64,000 bases of DNA from an uncultured Pelagibacteraceae bacterium (GCA_902574695.1 CACGON010000003.1:1-64000), one strand, 5' to 3'; shown: positions 18,411 through 28,254, numbered from the stretch's first letter. The notes: generated by a model not told the origin, from the sequence alone. Numbers and translations are program-made.

Positions 18411-19811
18411 ATGACTGACGAACTAGGTGCACTAACTACTATATTTACAGAATTTTACTACTGGGTAACTGTAGTGCTCATGTTTTTAATTCACGTGGGT
18501 TTCTGTATGTATGAGGTTGGAGCTTCTCGATATAAACATCATCAACATACTTTAATGAAAAACACAATACTGATACCTTTGGTTACAGTAACGTGGTTTT
18601 TATTTGGTTGGTGGATATATTGGGCTTTTCCAACTGGACCAGGACTTGCACCATCAATAATGAACGAGAGCTCTGCTTTAATTACAGATGACTCTGCATT
18701 TAGTGCTGTTTACTACAAGGCGACAAGCGAACTTATGGCTGTAAACCTTGGTGATCACATTAGTGGAGTATTCTGGGCAGCGTTTTTATTATTCTCATGG
18801 ACAGCAGCTTCGATAGTTTCAGGTGCAGTAATTGAAAGAATTACAACTTTTGCATTTGGAATATTGGCGATCGCAATTGGCTCAGTATTCTGGACAATTG
18901 ATGCTGCATGGGGATGGCACTTTGACGGATGGATGCTAAAACTTTTAGGATATCATGATGCATATGCATCAGGTGTAATTCACGCAATTGCTGGTGGATT
19001 TGCGCTTGGTATTTTAGCTGTTTTAGGACCGAGAATAGGTAAGTTTACATCAAGTGGCGAACCAAGAAACATTGGACCAAGAAATCCTTGGTTAGTTGTA
19101 ATTGGATTATTTCTAATTTACACAGGTTTCTGGGGTTTCTATGCTGCGTGTAATATACCTATATTCGACTTAGGACCAGAATATGGAATGGAAGGTGTAA
19201 CATACTTTACTGCAACAAACATTTATGTAACTCCAACAACATTAAGTGGTATTACTTTTAACTTCTTAATGTCGTTGTCTGGAGGTCTACTAGCAGGATA
19301 TGTAATTTCAAAAGGCGATCCTTTTTGGACTTACTCTTCAGGACTAGCAGGTATCATATGTGCGTCTGCAGGTAATGACTTGTATCACCCAATACAATCA
19401 ATGATAATCGGTATGATCGGAGTTGTGATCGCATATAAATTGCATTACTGGGTTGAACGAAAGTTCAAAATCGACGATGCAGTCGGTGCAGTTGCAGTAC
19501 ATGGTTATGCTGGTTTCGTAGGACTAGTAATTTGTGGATTTGTTTTAAATGGTTATCCTTCATCTGGATACAGTGTTGGAGCTATGTGGGATGGAACTAC
19601 TTATGCATCAATAAATCCTTTGGGAATGTTTTTAGGAGCAATAATAATGTTTTTTGTTCTTGGAATGATACCAGGATATGTCATAGCGAAAGTTCTTCAA
19701 GGAATGGGCAAGTTAAGAATTCCAAGAGAAGCTGAAATCGCTGGACTAGACTACGAAATAATGGAGGCAGCAAAGGATGATGAAAAATCCGTGGCCTCTG
19801 CAACCAGGTAA
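18411..19811 (+). CDS. amt: ammonium transporter (Amt/MEP family)
   Basis: 466 aa multi-TM; Amt motifs (VHGYAGFVGLVICGFVLNG, HFDGWMLKLLGYHDAYASGVIHAIAGGFALG). Confidence 0.9.
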   Translation: MTDELGALTTIFTEFYYWVTVVLMFLIHVGFCMYEVGASRYKHHQHTLMKNTILIPLVTVTWFLFGWWIYWAFPTGPGLAPSIMNESSALITDDSAFSAVYYKATSELMAVNLGDHISGVFWAAFLLFSWTAASIVSGAVIERITTFAFGILAIAIGSVFWTIDAAWGWHFDGWMLKLLGYHDAYASGVIHAIAGGFALGILAVLGPRIGKFTSSGEPRNIGPRNPWLVVIGLFLIYTGFWGFYAACNIPIFDLGPEYGMEGVTYFTATNIYVTPTTLSGITFNFLMSLSGGLLAGYVISKGDPFWTYSSGLAGIICASAGNDLYHPIQSMIIGMIGVVIAYKLHYWVERKFKIDDAVGAVAVHGYAGFVGLVICGFVLNGYPSSGYSVGAMWDGTTYASINPLGMFLGAIIMFFVLGMIPGYVIAKVLQGMGKLRIPREAEIAGLDYEIMEAAKDDEKSVASATR

Positions 19812-19823
19812 GGAGGATAAATT

Positions 19824-20045
19824 ATGGCAACAGTAACAAACTGGATAGATCATTTAAGCGCCTCTGAAGTCCAAGGTGCTGTGTACCCAGGTGTTGGATC
19901 TGAAGGAATTTTAGTAATTCTAGGATTTATCATTTGGATCGGTTGGCATGTTATTACTGCTAAGCAAGAAAGTGAAAAACTTCAAAAACTTGCTAGACAG
20001 AGACGTGGTCCAAACGATTGGAAAAGCAATGTTACCGATGGGTAA
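19824..20045 (+). CDS. small single-TM hypothetical protein downstream of amt
   Basis: 73 aa; Shine-Dalgarno-like aggagg upstream; TM segment GILVILGFIIWIGWHVITA. Confidence 0.65.
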   Translation: MATVTNWIDHLSASEVQGAVYPGVGSEGILVILGFIIWIGWHVITAKQESEKLQKLARQRRGPNDWKSNVTDG

Positions 20046-20057
20046 TTAAATAAAATT

Positions 20058-20087
20058 AAGGGCGCATAAATTTATGCGCCCTTTTTT
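20058..20087 (+). terminator. intrinsic terminator of the methylamine/amt operon
   Basis: 26-nt perfect palindrome AAGGGCGCATAAATTTATGCGCCCTT plus T-run. Confidence 0.92.
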
Positions 20088-20091
20088 AAAA

Positions 20092-20253
20092 ATGGAAAAT
20101 AAAGAAGATCAAGAAAATATAAATAAGACTCCAAGTAAAATGGCAAGAATAGCTTGGCCAAAAGCCAAGTATGGAGCAATAATTGCTGTAATTTTAATTA
20201 TCATAATAAATTTAATTTATTATAAAGATTTCTTTTTATCTATTTTTTACTAA
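20092..20253 (+). CDS. 53-aa single-TM small protein (not in supplied ORF track)
   Basis: Manual translation: MENKEDQENINKTPSKMARIAWPKAKYGAIIAVILIIIINLIYYKDFFLSIFY*; starts directly after the terminator. Confidence 0.45.
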   Translation: MENKEDQENINKTPSKMARIAWPKAKYGAIIAVILIIIINLIYYKDFFLSIFY

Positions 20254-20272
20254 ATGTGTGGTAGCATAATTT

Positions 20273-21598
20273 ATGGCAAAAAATTTATCACAGATTGCAA
20301 AATTAAAAAAAATAAAATATTTTTTAATTAGTTTTGTAGATTTATTTGGAGTTCTAAGATCAAAACTTGTTCCTGCTCGAGCAATCAGTGAAATGCAAAA
20401 AAACGGAGCTGGGTTCGCTGGTTTTGCAACCTGGTTAGATATGACACCTGCTGATGCTGATATGTTTGCAATACCAGATCCTGACAGTCTAATTCAACTT
20501 CCGTGGAATAAAGAGGTAGGATGGCTGGCATCAGATCTGTGGATGAATGGTAAGCCAGTAGAAGCATCTCCGAGAGTTATGTTAAAAAAACAAATTAAAG
20601 AACTTTCAAAAAAAAATTTAGAAATGAAATCAGGTGTTGAATGCGAATACTTTTTGATATCGGCTGATGGATCATCAATAGCAGATCCTAGAGATACTCA
20701 GCCTAAACCCTGTTATGATCAATCAGCTTTAATGAGAAGATATGAATTAATAAAAGAAATTTGTGATTGTATGATTGAACTCGGATGGAACCCATACCAA
20801 AATGATCATGAGGATGCTAATGGACAGTTTGAAATGAATTGGGATTTTTCAGATTGTTTAGTTACTGCAGATAGACATGTTTTCTTTAAGTTCATGGTCA
20901 AATCACTTGCCGAAAAGCACGGTCTAAGAGCAACATTTATGCCTAAACCCTTTGAAAATTTGACTGGTAATGGATGTCATGCCCATATTTCTTTATGGAA
21001 TGGTAAAGTTAATAAATTTTTAGATAATGGCGATAGGTATGGTTTAAGTAAACTTGCATACAACTTTCTTGCTGGTGTGATGAAAAATACAGAATCTTTG
21101 TCGTCTTTTTTCAACCCTACAGTAAATAGCTATAGACGAATTAATGCACCTCCTACAAAATCTGGGGCATCATGGTCACCTTCAAGTATTTCATACTCTG
21201 GAAATAATAGAACCCATATGATTAGAATACCTGATCCAGGAAGATTTGAGTTAAGACTTATGGACGGGTCAGCTAATCCTTATCTGTTACAGGCAGGCGT
21301 TATAGCTTCAGGCATATATGGACTTAATCTGAAACTAGATCCAGGCGAACCATTGAGTTGCAATATGTACACCGATTATAAAAATTATCCAAATTTATCA
21401 AAATTACCTGATGATTTGGAAGACTCTTTAGATATGTTAGATAAAAATAAAGTCTTAAGAGAAGCTTTTGGAGATAATGTAATAGAGAGTTATATAAAAC
21501 TTAAAAAAGAAGAGTTAACAAATTTTGCAAGAGAAGAAATATTTGATAAAAAAAATCCTATAACAGATTGGGAAAAACAAAATACTTTGGACTGCTAA
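20273..21598 (+). CDS. gmaS: type III glutamine synthetase-like, probable gamma-glutamylmethylamide synthetase
   Basis: FVDLFGVLRSKLVPARAI, GVECEYFL, NDHEDANGQFEMNW, GCHAHISLW, NSYRRINAP, DPGRFELRLMDGSANPYL. Confidence 0.78.
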   Translation: MAKNLSQIAKLKKIKYFLISFVDLFGVLRSKLVPARAISEMQKNGAGFAGFATWLDMTPADADMFAIPDPDSLIQLPWNKEVGWLASDLWMNGKPVEASPRVMLKKQIKELSKKNLEMKSGVECEYFLISADGSSIADPRDTQPKPCYDQSALMRRYELIKEICDCMIELGWNPYQNDHEDANGQFEMNWDFSDCLVTADRHVFFKFMVKSLAEKHGLRATFMPKPFENLTGNGCHAHISLWNGKVNKFLDNGDRYGLSKLAYNFLAGVMKNTESLSSFFNPTVNSYRRINAPPTKSGASWSPSSISYSGNNRTHMIRIPDPGRFELRLMDGSANPYLLQAGVIASGIYGLNLKLDPGEPLSCNMYTDYKNYPNLSKLPDDLEDSLDMLDKNKVLREAFGDNVIESYIKLKKEELTNFAREEIFDKKNPITDWEKQNTLDC

Positions 21599-21604
21599 CT
21601 TCAT

Positions 21605-22747
21605 ATGAGCAGTACAAAAATTTTTGGTTGGAAACTTTCAAATTATATTTTTAATAAAAATTATACCTTTGATAGAAAAAAAATACTTAATGTATGTGGT
21701 GAAGAAAATATTGTTGATGCAGATAAAGTTATTTCAAATTGGAAAAATTACCAACCTACTCCACTTTTAAATTTAGAGAAATTATCAAAGGAACTTAAGA
21801 TAAAAAATATTTTTTATAAAGATGAGTCACAAAGATTTCATCTAAAATCTTTTAAAGCTTTAGGTGGAGCATATGCGGTTGAAAAAGTTGCTAAAGAAAA
21901 TAGAGAAATTACAATTTCCACAGCCACTGCAGGTAATCATGGTAGGTCTGTTGCATGGGGTTCACAAAAATTAGGTCTTAAATGTAAAATTTTTATCAGT
22001 GAATATGTAAGTGAAGCAAGAGCTGATGAAATGAGAAAATTAGATGCAGAAATTATAAGAGTGAAAGGAAATTATGAAAAATCTTTAGAGGCATGTATTA
22101 GTAATTCAAAAGCCAACGGCTGGGAAATTGTTCAGGATGTTGCTTGGGAAAATTATGAAACTGTACCTAAATTAACGATGGCAGGTTATTCTATGATGAT
22201 AAAAGAAATTTCAATTCAGACTGATCAATATATAACGCATGTTTTTTTACAGGCTGGTGTCGGTGGAATGGCTTCAGGTGCTATTGCAGGTATAGCAAAA
22301 TATTTTAAAAGAATTCCAAAAATTATAATTGTTGAACCTGAAAATGCAGATTGTGTTCTTAAAAGTATTGACAAAGGAGCTTTGCGAAAAGTCGATATAA
22401 AAAAAGAGAGTATAATGGGTGGAATGTCATGTGGAGAGGTATCATTAATCCCATGGAGAATTTTAAGGGAATCAGTTAATTGTTGTACGAGCGTTCCAGA
22501 TGACCATGTTGCTAAAACTGTAGCTATGCTAAGAAATAAATATTTTTATGACAAAGAAATAGTTGGGGGTGAGTGTTCTACACCTGGTATTATTAGTTTA
22601 ATTTCAACTTGTGAAAATAAAAATGTAAAAAAAAAATTAGAGATTAATGAAAATTCAAACATTTTAGTTATTGGTTGCGAGGGGGACGCTGACAAAAAAC
22701 TTTATGAAAATTTACTATCTAAAGGTTTAACTCAGCTATCAAAATGA
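21605..22747 (+). CDS. PLP-dependent ammonia-lyase, diaminopropionate ammonia-lyase-like
   Basis: DESQRFHLKSFKALGGAYA (PLP lysine), ATAGNHGRSVAWGS, QAGVGGMASG. Confidence 0.78.
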   Translation: MSSTKIFGWKLSNYIFNKNYTFDRKKILNVCGEENIVDADKVISNWKNYQPTPLLNLEKLSKELKIKNIFYKDESQRFHLKSFKALGGAYAVEKVAKENREITISTATAGNHGRSVAWGSQKLGLKCKIFISEYVSEARADEMRKLDAEIIRVKGNYEKSLEACISNSKANGWEIVQDVAWENYETVPKLTMAGYSMMIKEISIQTDQYITHVFLQAGVGGMASGAIAGIAKYFKRIPKIIIVEPENADCVLKSIDKGALRKVDIKKESIMGGMSCGEVSLIPWRILRESVNCCTSVPDDHVAKTVAMLRNKYFYDKEIVGGECSTPGIISLISTCENKNVKKKLEINENSNILVIGCEGDADKKLYENLLSKGLTQLSK

Positions 22748-23208
22748 GAAAAGTAAAAAAAAAAATTAATCAAAATTTAGATTTTTATAAAATTTTTAAA
22801 CCTCAGCTTACACCAAAAAAAATGTTAGAATTAGGTGTATTTGGAGGATCTTATTTCGTTGGAACAAATGTTAAAGAGTTTCCAAAAACTTGGTTTCAGA
22901 ACGCAAAAATTAGCAAAAATTTTGATACAAGCTTAAATCGTTTTAGGATCAAAGCAGGACTTTCAAGAGAACATTGGATGGAAAAGGGTTGGATTTTTAA
23001 AGAAGACCCTTTGGGATGGTTTCAGTGGTACTGTAGATTTTGTAATGGAAGAAGAATTCCACATGTAGATGAAATCCAAATAAAAAGGTGGAAAAATTTT
23101 AAAAGACACGTAACTGCAATAGAAAAAAATTGTGAAAAAGGAGACTTGGGTTGCAGAAGAAGACAACGCCAGGCTATACTTCAGTGGTCCTATAATCCCT
23201 TCATTTAA
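22744..23208 (+). CDS. hypothetical protein with WYCRFCNGRR motif
   Basis: ATGA overlap with the upstream PLP enzyme; 154 aa. Confidence 0.65.
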   Translation: MRKVKKKINQNLDFYKIFKPQLTPKKMLELGVFGGSYFVGTNVKEFPKTWFQNAKISKNFDTSLNRFRIKAGLSREHWMEKGWIFKEDPLGWFQWYCRFCNGRRIPHVDEIQIKRWKNFKRHVTAIEKNCEKGDLGCRRRQRQAILQWSYNPFI

Positions 23209-23632
23209 TTTTAGTTTTAAAATCTATACCATATTCAGACCTAAGACCTTTTCTTAAACCAAAAGGTCCTGAAAAAAATAAAGTAAGTGGTTTAGTTCCT
23301 GGTTTTAAGTCAACTCGGTGATGTGTGTTAGCTGATCTGAAGCCAATGTAGCCTGCCGGTCTCCAATACTTACCAGTTTTAAGTGTTTCCCAATAACCAT
23401 CTCTTAAAATAATTGTTATAAAAGGGAACAAATGATTATGGACACCTTCTCCATGATCATCATCAAGCATTTCATGAATTAAAATATTAAAAGGAAACCA
23501 TCTTGGTCTATTTCTGAATAAAACATAATATCTATTCATCCACGGCTTAGCTTCACTAAATTTGGGGTGTGATGGACCTCTATCTAAAACAATTTTTTTT
23601 CTGCCAATCTTTTCAAGAAATTTTAAGAACAT
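23201..23632 (-). CDS. cupin-like hypothetical protein
   Basis: 143 aa with HEMLDDDHGEGVHNHLFPFITIILRDGYWE...GYIGFRSANTHHRVDL, cupin-like His/Glu spacing. Confidence 0.6.
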   Translation of the reverse strand: MFLKFLEKIGRKKIVLDRGPSHPKFSEAKPWMNRYYVLFRNRPRWFPFNILIHEMLDDDHGEGVHNHLFPFITIILRDGYWETLKTGKYWRPAGYIGFRSANTHHRVDLKPGTKPLTLFFSGPFGLRKGLRSEYGIDFKTKIK

Positions 23633-23633
23633 A

Positions 23634-24938
23634 TTAGTTTAATCTTATAATGGAATCATTTTTAGTAATATATATATTTTTTCTTAGAGTAATTGGTCTG
23701 GAGATTTTTTCATTATCTATTTTAATTATTTTTTGGGTTATGCCAGTTTTAATATCAATAATGAATAGTCTTCCTGTTGATGTTGTGAGATAAATATTAT
23801 CTCCTCCTACAACAAATCCAACAGGCATAAATTTGTTTCTTTTTTTTAATTTTAAATTTTTAATTATATGTGTACTTCTAATTATATTTCCACTTTTAAA
23901 ATCTATTACAAATAAATATCCCTCTTGTGAGACAGTAAATATATATTTGTCAATATAGGCCGGTCTTAGACTTGAATTGATAGATTGCTTCCAATTTAAC
24001 AAACCTGTAGCTAAATCAATTGAAAAAAATTCATTCGTATTATTTGAAAATAATATTGATTCATCTGCGATTACAAGATCTGAATTTTTTAAAAACATTG
24101 CATCTTCATACACTGATTGTTTTTGGGTTGGTGTTTGCCATATGAGTTTACCAGTTTCAACGTGAACTGCTGTCAGATCACCGAGAGAACTATTAAAAAT
24201 AATTTTTTCGTTTTGAATAACTATTGATATTTTTTTTTGAGATTTAATTAAAGAACTTTCCGCTTTATAGTTCCAAATTTTTTCACCATTCTTTAATGAA
24301 AAACAAATTAAGTTATTAGCATCATCTACAACGTAAAATTTATCATTTAAAATTTTGATTTGAGAATTAAATGGAGATGTATTATTTTTAGACCATAGTA
24401 TATTGCCGTTATTTACATTTAATGCATAATATTTTGCTAAAGTATCGGCAACTACTAGAATATTTTCATTATTTGAAAAAAACAATATTGGTTTATTTTT
24501 AATCTCTCTTTTAGAATAATAGTTTGATTTCCACAGTAATTTAGAATTATCATCAAACTTTAGTATAGACCCTTTGTTATCAAAAAAAATTATATTATTT
24601 CTTTCCAATGAAATTGATGGCTCGTATTGATTAAAGTTATCTATTTTAGAATATTTAAATTTGGAAATTTTTTTTAAGTTTCCATTATAATTTGTATAAC
24701 CATCATTATTTGAGAGTTGTCTTTGCAAATTATTTATTTTTTGAGAACCAGAAAGACTTATTTTTATGTTAGGATTAATTTCTTTCTGTAATGTTGATTT
24801 TTTTTTTGTTATATCTTTTATATTTCTTGCTTCCTCTAAATTTATTTTTTTATCCTTTGTCCATAAACTTGAGTTTGGATTTAATGAACATGAGGTTAGT
24901 AATATTATAAAAAAAAAAGTTTTAAAAAAATTAATCAC
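23634..24938 (-). CDS. PQQ-like beta-propeller lipoprotein, BamB-like
   Basis: Lipobox-like LLTSCS; repeated W-containing propeller blades (NNGNILWSKN, NGEKIWNYKA, ETGKLIWQTP, ATGLLNWKQ). Confidence 0.72.
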   Translation of the reverse strand: MINFFKTFFFIILLTSCSLNPNSSLWTKDKKINLEEARNIKDITKKKSTLQKEINPNIKISLSGSQKINNLQRQLSNNDGYTNYNGNLKKISKFKYSKIDNFNQYEPSISLERNNIIFFDNKGSILKFDDNSKLLWKSNYYSKREIKNKPILFFSNNENILVVADTLAKYYALNVNNGNILWSKNNTSPFNSQIKILNDKFYVVDDANNLICFSLKNGEKIWNYKAESSLIKSQKKISIVIQNEKIIFNSSLGDLTAVHVETGKLIWQTPTQKQSVYEDAMFLKNSDLVIADESILFSNNTNEFFSIDLATGLLNWKQSINSSLRPAYIDKYIFTVSQEGYLFVIDFKSGNIIRSTHIIKNLKLKKRNKFMPVGFVVGGDNIYLTTSTGRLFIIDIKTGITQKIIKIDNEKISRPITLRKNIYITKNDSIIRLN

Positions 24939-25581
24939 TTAAATATCTATTTAATTTATTTTGAGCTTTAGTTTTAATTGATGGATTAGATGACTCTAAA
25001 TTTAAAATTTTGTTAAAAAATTCTTTTGACTTTTGCCTCTCATTCTTTGAATAAAAATATTCACCTAACAAATATAAAGCATGCGAAGACCAAATGCTCT
25101 CTGAATTAATTATTGGATTCAAAATATTAATTAAATTGTTCTCATCAATATAATCGGAATTAAATAAAGCCTTTTTGTATAATATTAAATTTTTAATTTC
25201 TTTTTCAATTTTTGAATTATTTAAAACAATATCGTATAGTTTATTTATTCTATTTCTATCTAAAATAATTTCGTTATCTATAATAAAATTTAATGCTAAT
25301 GGAGAGTATGTTCGATCATTTTGCTCTATTATTTTTATCAAAGACTGTTCAGTTTCCTTTGGGGTTATTTCTTTATTTATAAACTTTCCTATTATTTGAT
25401 TGAAGTTGTAAGCTCTTTCAAGACTTTTTCTTTTATCAAAATCTGTATATAAAAAAATTGCAAATACTGTGATTAAAAGACCAACAATGGCTGATGCAAT
25501 TTTTTTTTTATTATTAAGAAAAAAATTTTTTAATTTTTCTTTTTTGGTATTCTCGCTTATTAGCTGTATTTCTTCATCCAT
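24931..25581 (-). CDS. YfgM/TPR-like membrane-anchored protein
   Basis: N-terminal single TM (KKIASAIVGLLITVFAIFLYTDF) and helical repeats; overlaps the BamB-like ORF. Confidence 0.6.
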   Translation of the reverse strand: MDEEIQLISENTKKEKLKNFFLNNKKKIASAIVGLLITVFAIFLYTDFDKRKSLERAYNFNQIIGKFINKEITPKETEQSLIKIIEQNDRTYSPLALNFIIDNEIILDRNRINKLYDIVLNNSKIEKEIKNLILYKKALFNSDYIDENNLINILNPIINSESIWSSHALYLLGEYFYSKNERQKSKEFFNKILNLESSNPSIKTKAQNKLNRYLSD

Positions 25582-25584
25582 AAG

Positions 25585-28254
25585 TTACATCATGTTTCTA
25601 AGTACGAATTGTAATATGCCACCATTTTTATAATATTCTAGCTCATTTTTTGTGTCTATTCTGCATAAGGTTTTAATTTTTTTAATGTCTCCAGACGAAT
25701 ATTTTATTTCAACATCTACTATATCAGATGGATTTACTCCATTTTCTATTTTTAAAACTGTAATTAATTCAGAGCCATCTAGTTGCAATTTTTTGCGATC
25801 CATACCTTCGCTAAATTGTAAAGGTAAAATACCCATCCCAATAAGATTTGATCTGTGGATCCTCTCGAAGCTTTCTGCAATTACAACTTTAATACCTAGT
25901 AATTTAGTTCCTTTTGCAGCCCAATCTCTAGATGATCCAGTGCCATACTCTTTGCCGCCAATAACTACTAGATCTGTTCCTCTTTTCTTGTATTCAACAA
26001 CAGCATCATATATAGGCAAAATTTTATTCTCAGGATAAAGTTTTGTATATCCACCCTCGGTCCCCGGAGCCATTTCGTTTCTAATCCTTATATTTGCGAA
26101 TGTTCCTCTCATCATAACTTCATGATTTCCTCTTCTAGATCCGTAAGAATTATAATCTTTAGGTAAAACTTGATGTTTCATGAAGTATTCACCTGTTGGG
26201 CTTTCCTTTTGTATTGATCCTGCCGGTGAAATATGGTCTGTAGTGACCATATCACCTAAAATAAGAAGTGGTCTTGCATTTTTAATCTCTTTAAAACCCT
26301 CAGGCTCATCTGGTAATTCATCAAAAAATGGTGGTCTTTTGACATATGTTGAGCTCTCATCCCAATTATATATACTATTTTTTTCAGTTTTAATTTTTTG
26401 CCATTGTGAAGGCCCCTCTGATACATTTGAATATCTTTTTACAAACATTTCTGCATTCAATGATTTTGCTAACGTATCCTCAATTTCTTTATTTGATGGC
26501 CATATATCTTTAAGGTAAATATCTTTTCCACTTTTATCCTTTCCAAGAGAATCTTTATACAAATCTACTTCCATATGACCTGCTAGTGCATAGGCGACAA
26601 CTAAAGGTGGAGATGCTAGATAATTTGCCTTTATATGAGGTGAAATCCTCCCTTCAAAGTTTCTATTTCCTGAAAGAACAGATACTGCATAAATATTTTG
26701 TTTTTCTATTGCCTCAACAATATTATCTTTAAGAGGACCTGAGTTACCAATACAGGTCGTACAACCATATCCAACTAGATTAAAACCAAGCATATCTAGA
26801 TATTTATTTAAACCAGCTTTTTTTAAATAGTCTGTTACAACTTGCGAGCCTGGTGCTAGAGATGTTTTGACCCAAGGCTTTGTTTTCAAGCCAAATTCAA
26901 TGGCTTTTTTTGCCAGTAGACCTGCTCCAATTAAAACATTTGGATTAGATGTATTTGTACATGATGTGATAGCGGCTATTAAAATTGAACCATCTTTAAT
27001 ATCAAAATTTGTATTATCTACTTTTGAAATATTTTTCTTATCTCTTTTTGTGGCTTCTTTAAATATTTTCTTAAAATTAGATGCCGCCTCGTTCAATAAG
27101 ACTTTATCTTGTGGTCGCTTTGGACCGGAGATTGTTGGGACAACCTCTGACATATCTAGGGAAATTTTATCAGTAAACTCAATATTGTTGCTAGCCCACA
27201 AGCCTTGTTCTTTGGCATATTTTTCTACAATTTTTACTGTTCTCTCATCCCTTCCTGAAAATCTTAAATACTTTAATGTCTCTTCGTCTATAGGAAAAAA
27301 ACCACATGTTGCACCATACTCTGGGGCCATATTTGCAATGGTAGCTCTATCAGCTAGGCTTAAATTTTTTAAACCTTCTCCAAAAAATTCAACAAATTTC
27401 CCTACTACTCCCTTATCTCTTAACATTTTTACAACAGTTAAAACTAAGTCAGTTGCAGTTGTTCCCTCTGGTAATCTATTTTTTACCTCAAAACCAATTA
27501 CCTCAGGTATTAACATTGATATAGGTTGGCCTAACATGCCTGCTTCTGCCTCAATTCCACCTACCCCCCATCCTAAAACGGATAGTCCATTTACCATTGT
27601 TGTATGACTGTCGGTTCCAACTAAAGTATCAGGGAAAAGATAATCTTTTCCATCTGAATTTTCAGTCCAAACTACCTTTGATAAATATTCTAAATTAACT
27701 TGATGACAAATACCAGTTCCTGGAGGTACTATCCTAAAATTATCAAATGCCTGCTGTCCCCACTTTAAAAACGAGTATCTCTCACCATTTCTTTCAAATT
27801 CAATATCAACATTTTTCTCAAATGAGTCTTGTTTTGCAGATTGATCTACTTGAACTGAGTGGTCAATTACTAAGTCAACAGTAGATAATGGATTAATTTT
27901 TTTAGGATCTTTATTTTTCTTTTTTACTGCTTCTCGCATTGCGGCTAAGTCTGCGACAGCAGGTATACCAGTATAATCTTGAAGTAGAACTCTGGCTGGT
28001 CTATAAGCAATTTCTGTATTTGATTTTTTATCAACCAACCATTTTTTTATCGCTTCAATCTGATTTTTATTTACACTTACGCCATCTTCGTACCTCAATA
28101 AATTTTCTAAAAGAACTTTTAATGACTTTGGAAGATTACTGATACCGTTCAAACCATTTTTTTCAGCCTTTAATAAGGAAAAGAAATTATAATCTTTACC
28201 ATTAATAGTAATTGTATCTAATGAATTATAAGAATTTTTATTTCCTGGTTTCAT
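25585..28254 (-). CDS. acnA: aconitate hydratase A
   Basis: 889 aa; GTDSHTTMVNGLSVLGWGVGGIEAEAGMLGQP, ITSCTNTSNPNVLIGAGLLA, GYGCTTCIGNSG, GKEYGTGSSRDWAAKG. Confidence 0.97.
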   Translation of the reverse strand: MKPGNKNSYNSLDTITINGKDYNFFSLLKAEKNGLNGISNLPKSLKVLLENLLRYEDGVSVNKNQIEAIKKWLVDKKSNTEIAYRPARVLLQDYTGIPAVADLAAMREAVKKKNKDPKKINPLSTVDLVIDHSVQVDQSAKQDSFEKNVDIEFERNGERYSFLKWGQQAFDNFRIVPPGTGICHQVNLEYLSKVVWTENSDGKDYLFPDTLVGTDSHTTMVNGLSVLGWGVGGIEAEAGMLGQPISMLIPEVIGFEVKNRLPEGTTATDLVLTVVKMLRDKGVVGKFVEFFGEGLKNLSLADRATIANMAPEYGATCGFFPIDEETLKYLRFSGRDERTVKIVEKYAKEQGLWASNNIEFTDKISLDMSEVVPTISGPKRPQDKVLLNEAASNFKKIFKEATKRDKKNISKVDNTNFDIKDGSILIAAITSCTNTSNPNVLIGAGLLAKKAIEFGLKTKPWVKTSLAPGSQVVTDYLKKAGLNKYLDMLGFNLVGYGCTTCIGNSGPLKDNIVEAIEKQNIYAVSVLSGNRNFEGRISPHIKANYLASPPLVVAYALAGHMEVDLYKDSLGKDKSGKDIYLKDIWPSNKEIEDTLAKSLNAEMFVKRYSNVSEGPSQWQKIKTEKNSIYNWDESSTYVKRPPFFDELPDEPEGFKEIKNARPLLILGDMVTTDHISPAGSIQKESPTGEYFMKHQVLPKDYNSYGSRRGNHEVMMRGTFANIRIRNEMAPGTEGGYTKLYPENKILPIYDAVVEYKKRGTDLVVIGGKEYGTGSSRDWAAKGTKLLGIKVVIAESFERIHRSNLIGMGILPLQFSEGMDRKKLQLDGSELITVLKIENGVNPSDIVDVEIKYSSGDIKKIKTLCRIDTKNELEYYKNGGILQFVLRNMM

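Noticed and set aside
26867-27607. 246-aa plus-strand ORF antisense to acnA
   Set aside because: Fully inside the strongly supported aconitase gene on the other strand; translation shows no family motif and reads as a shadow ORF
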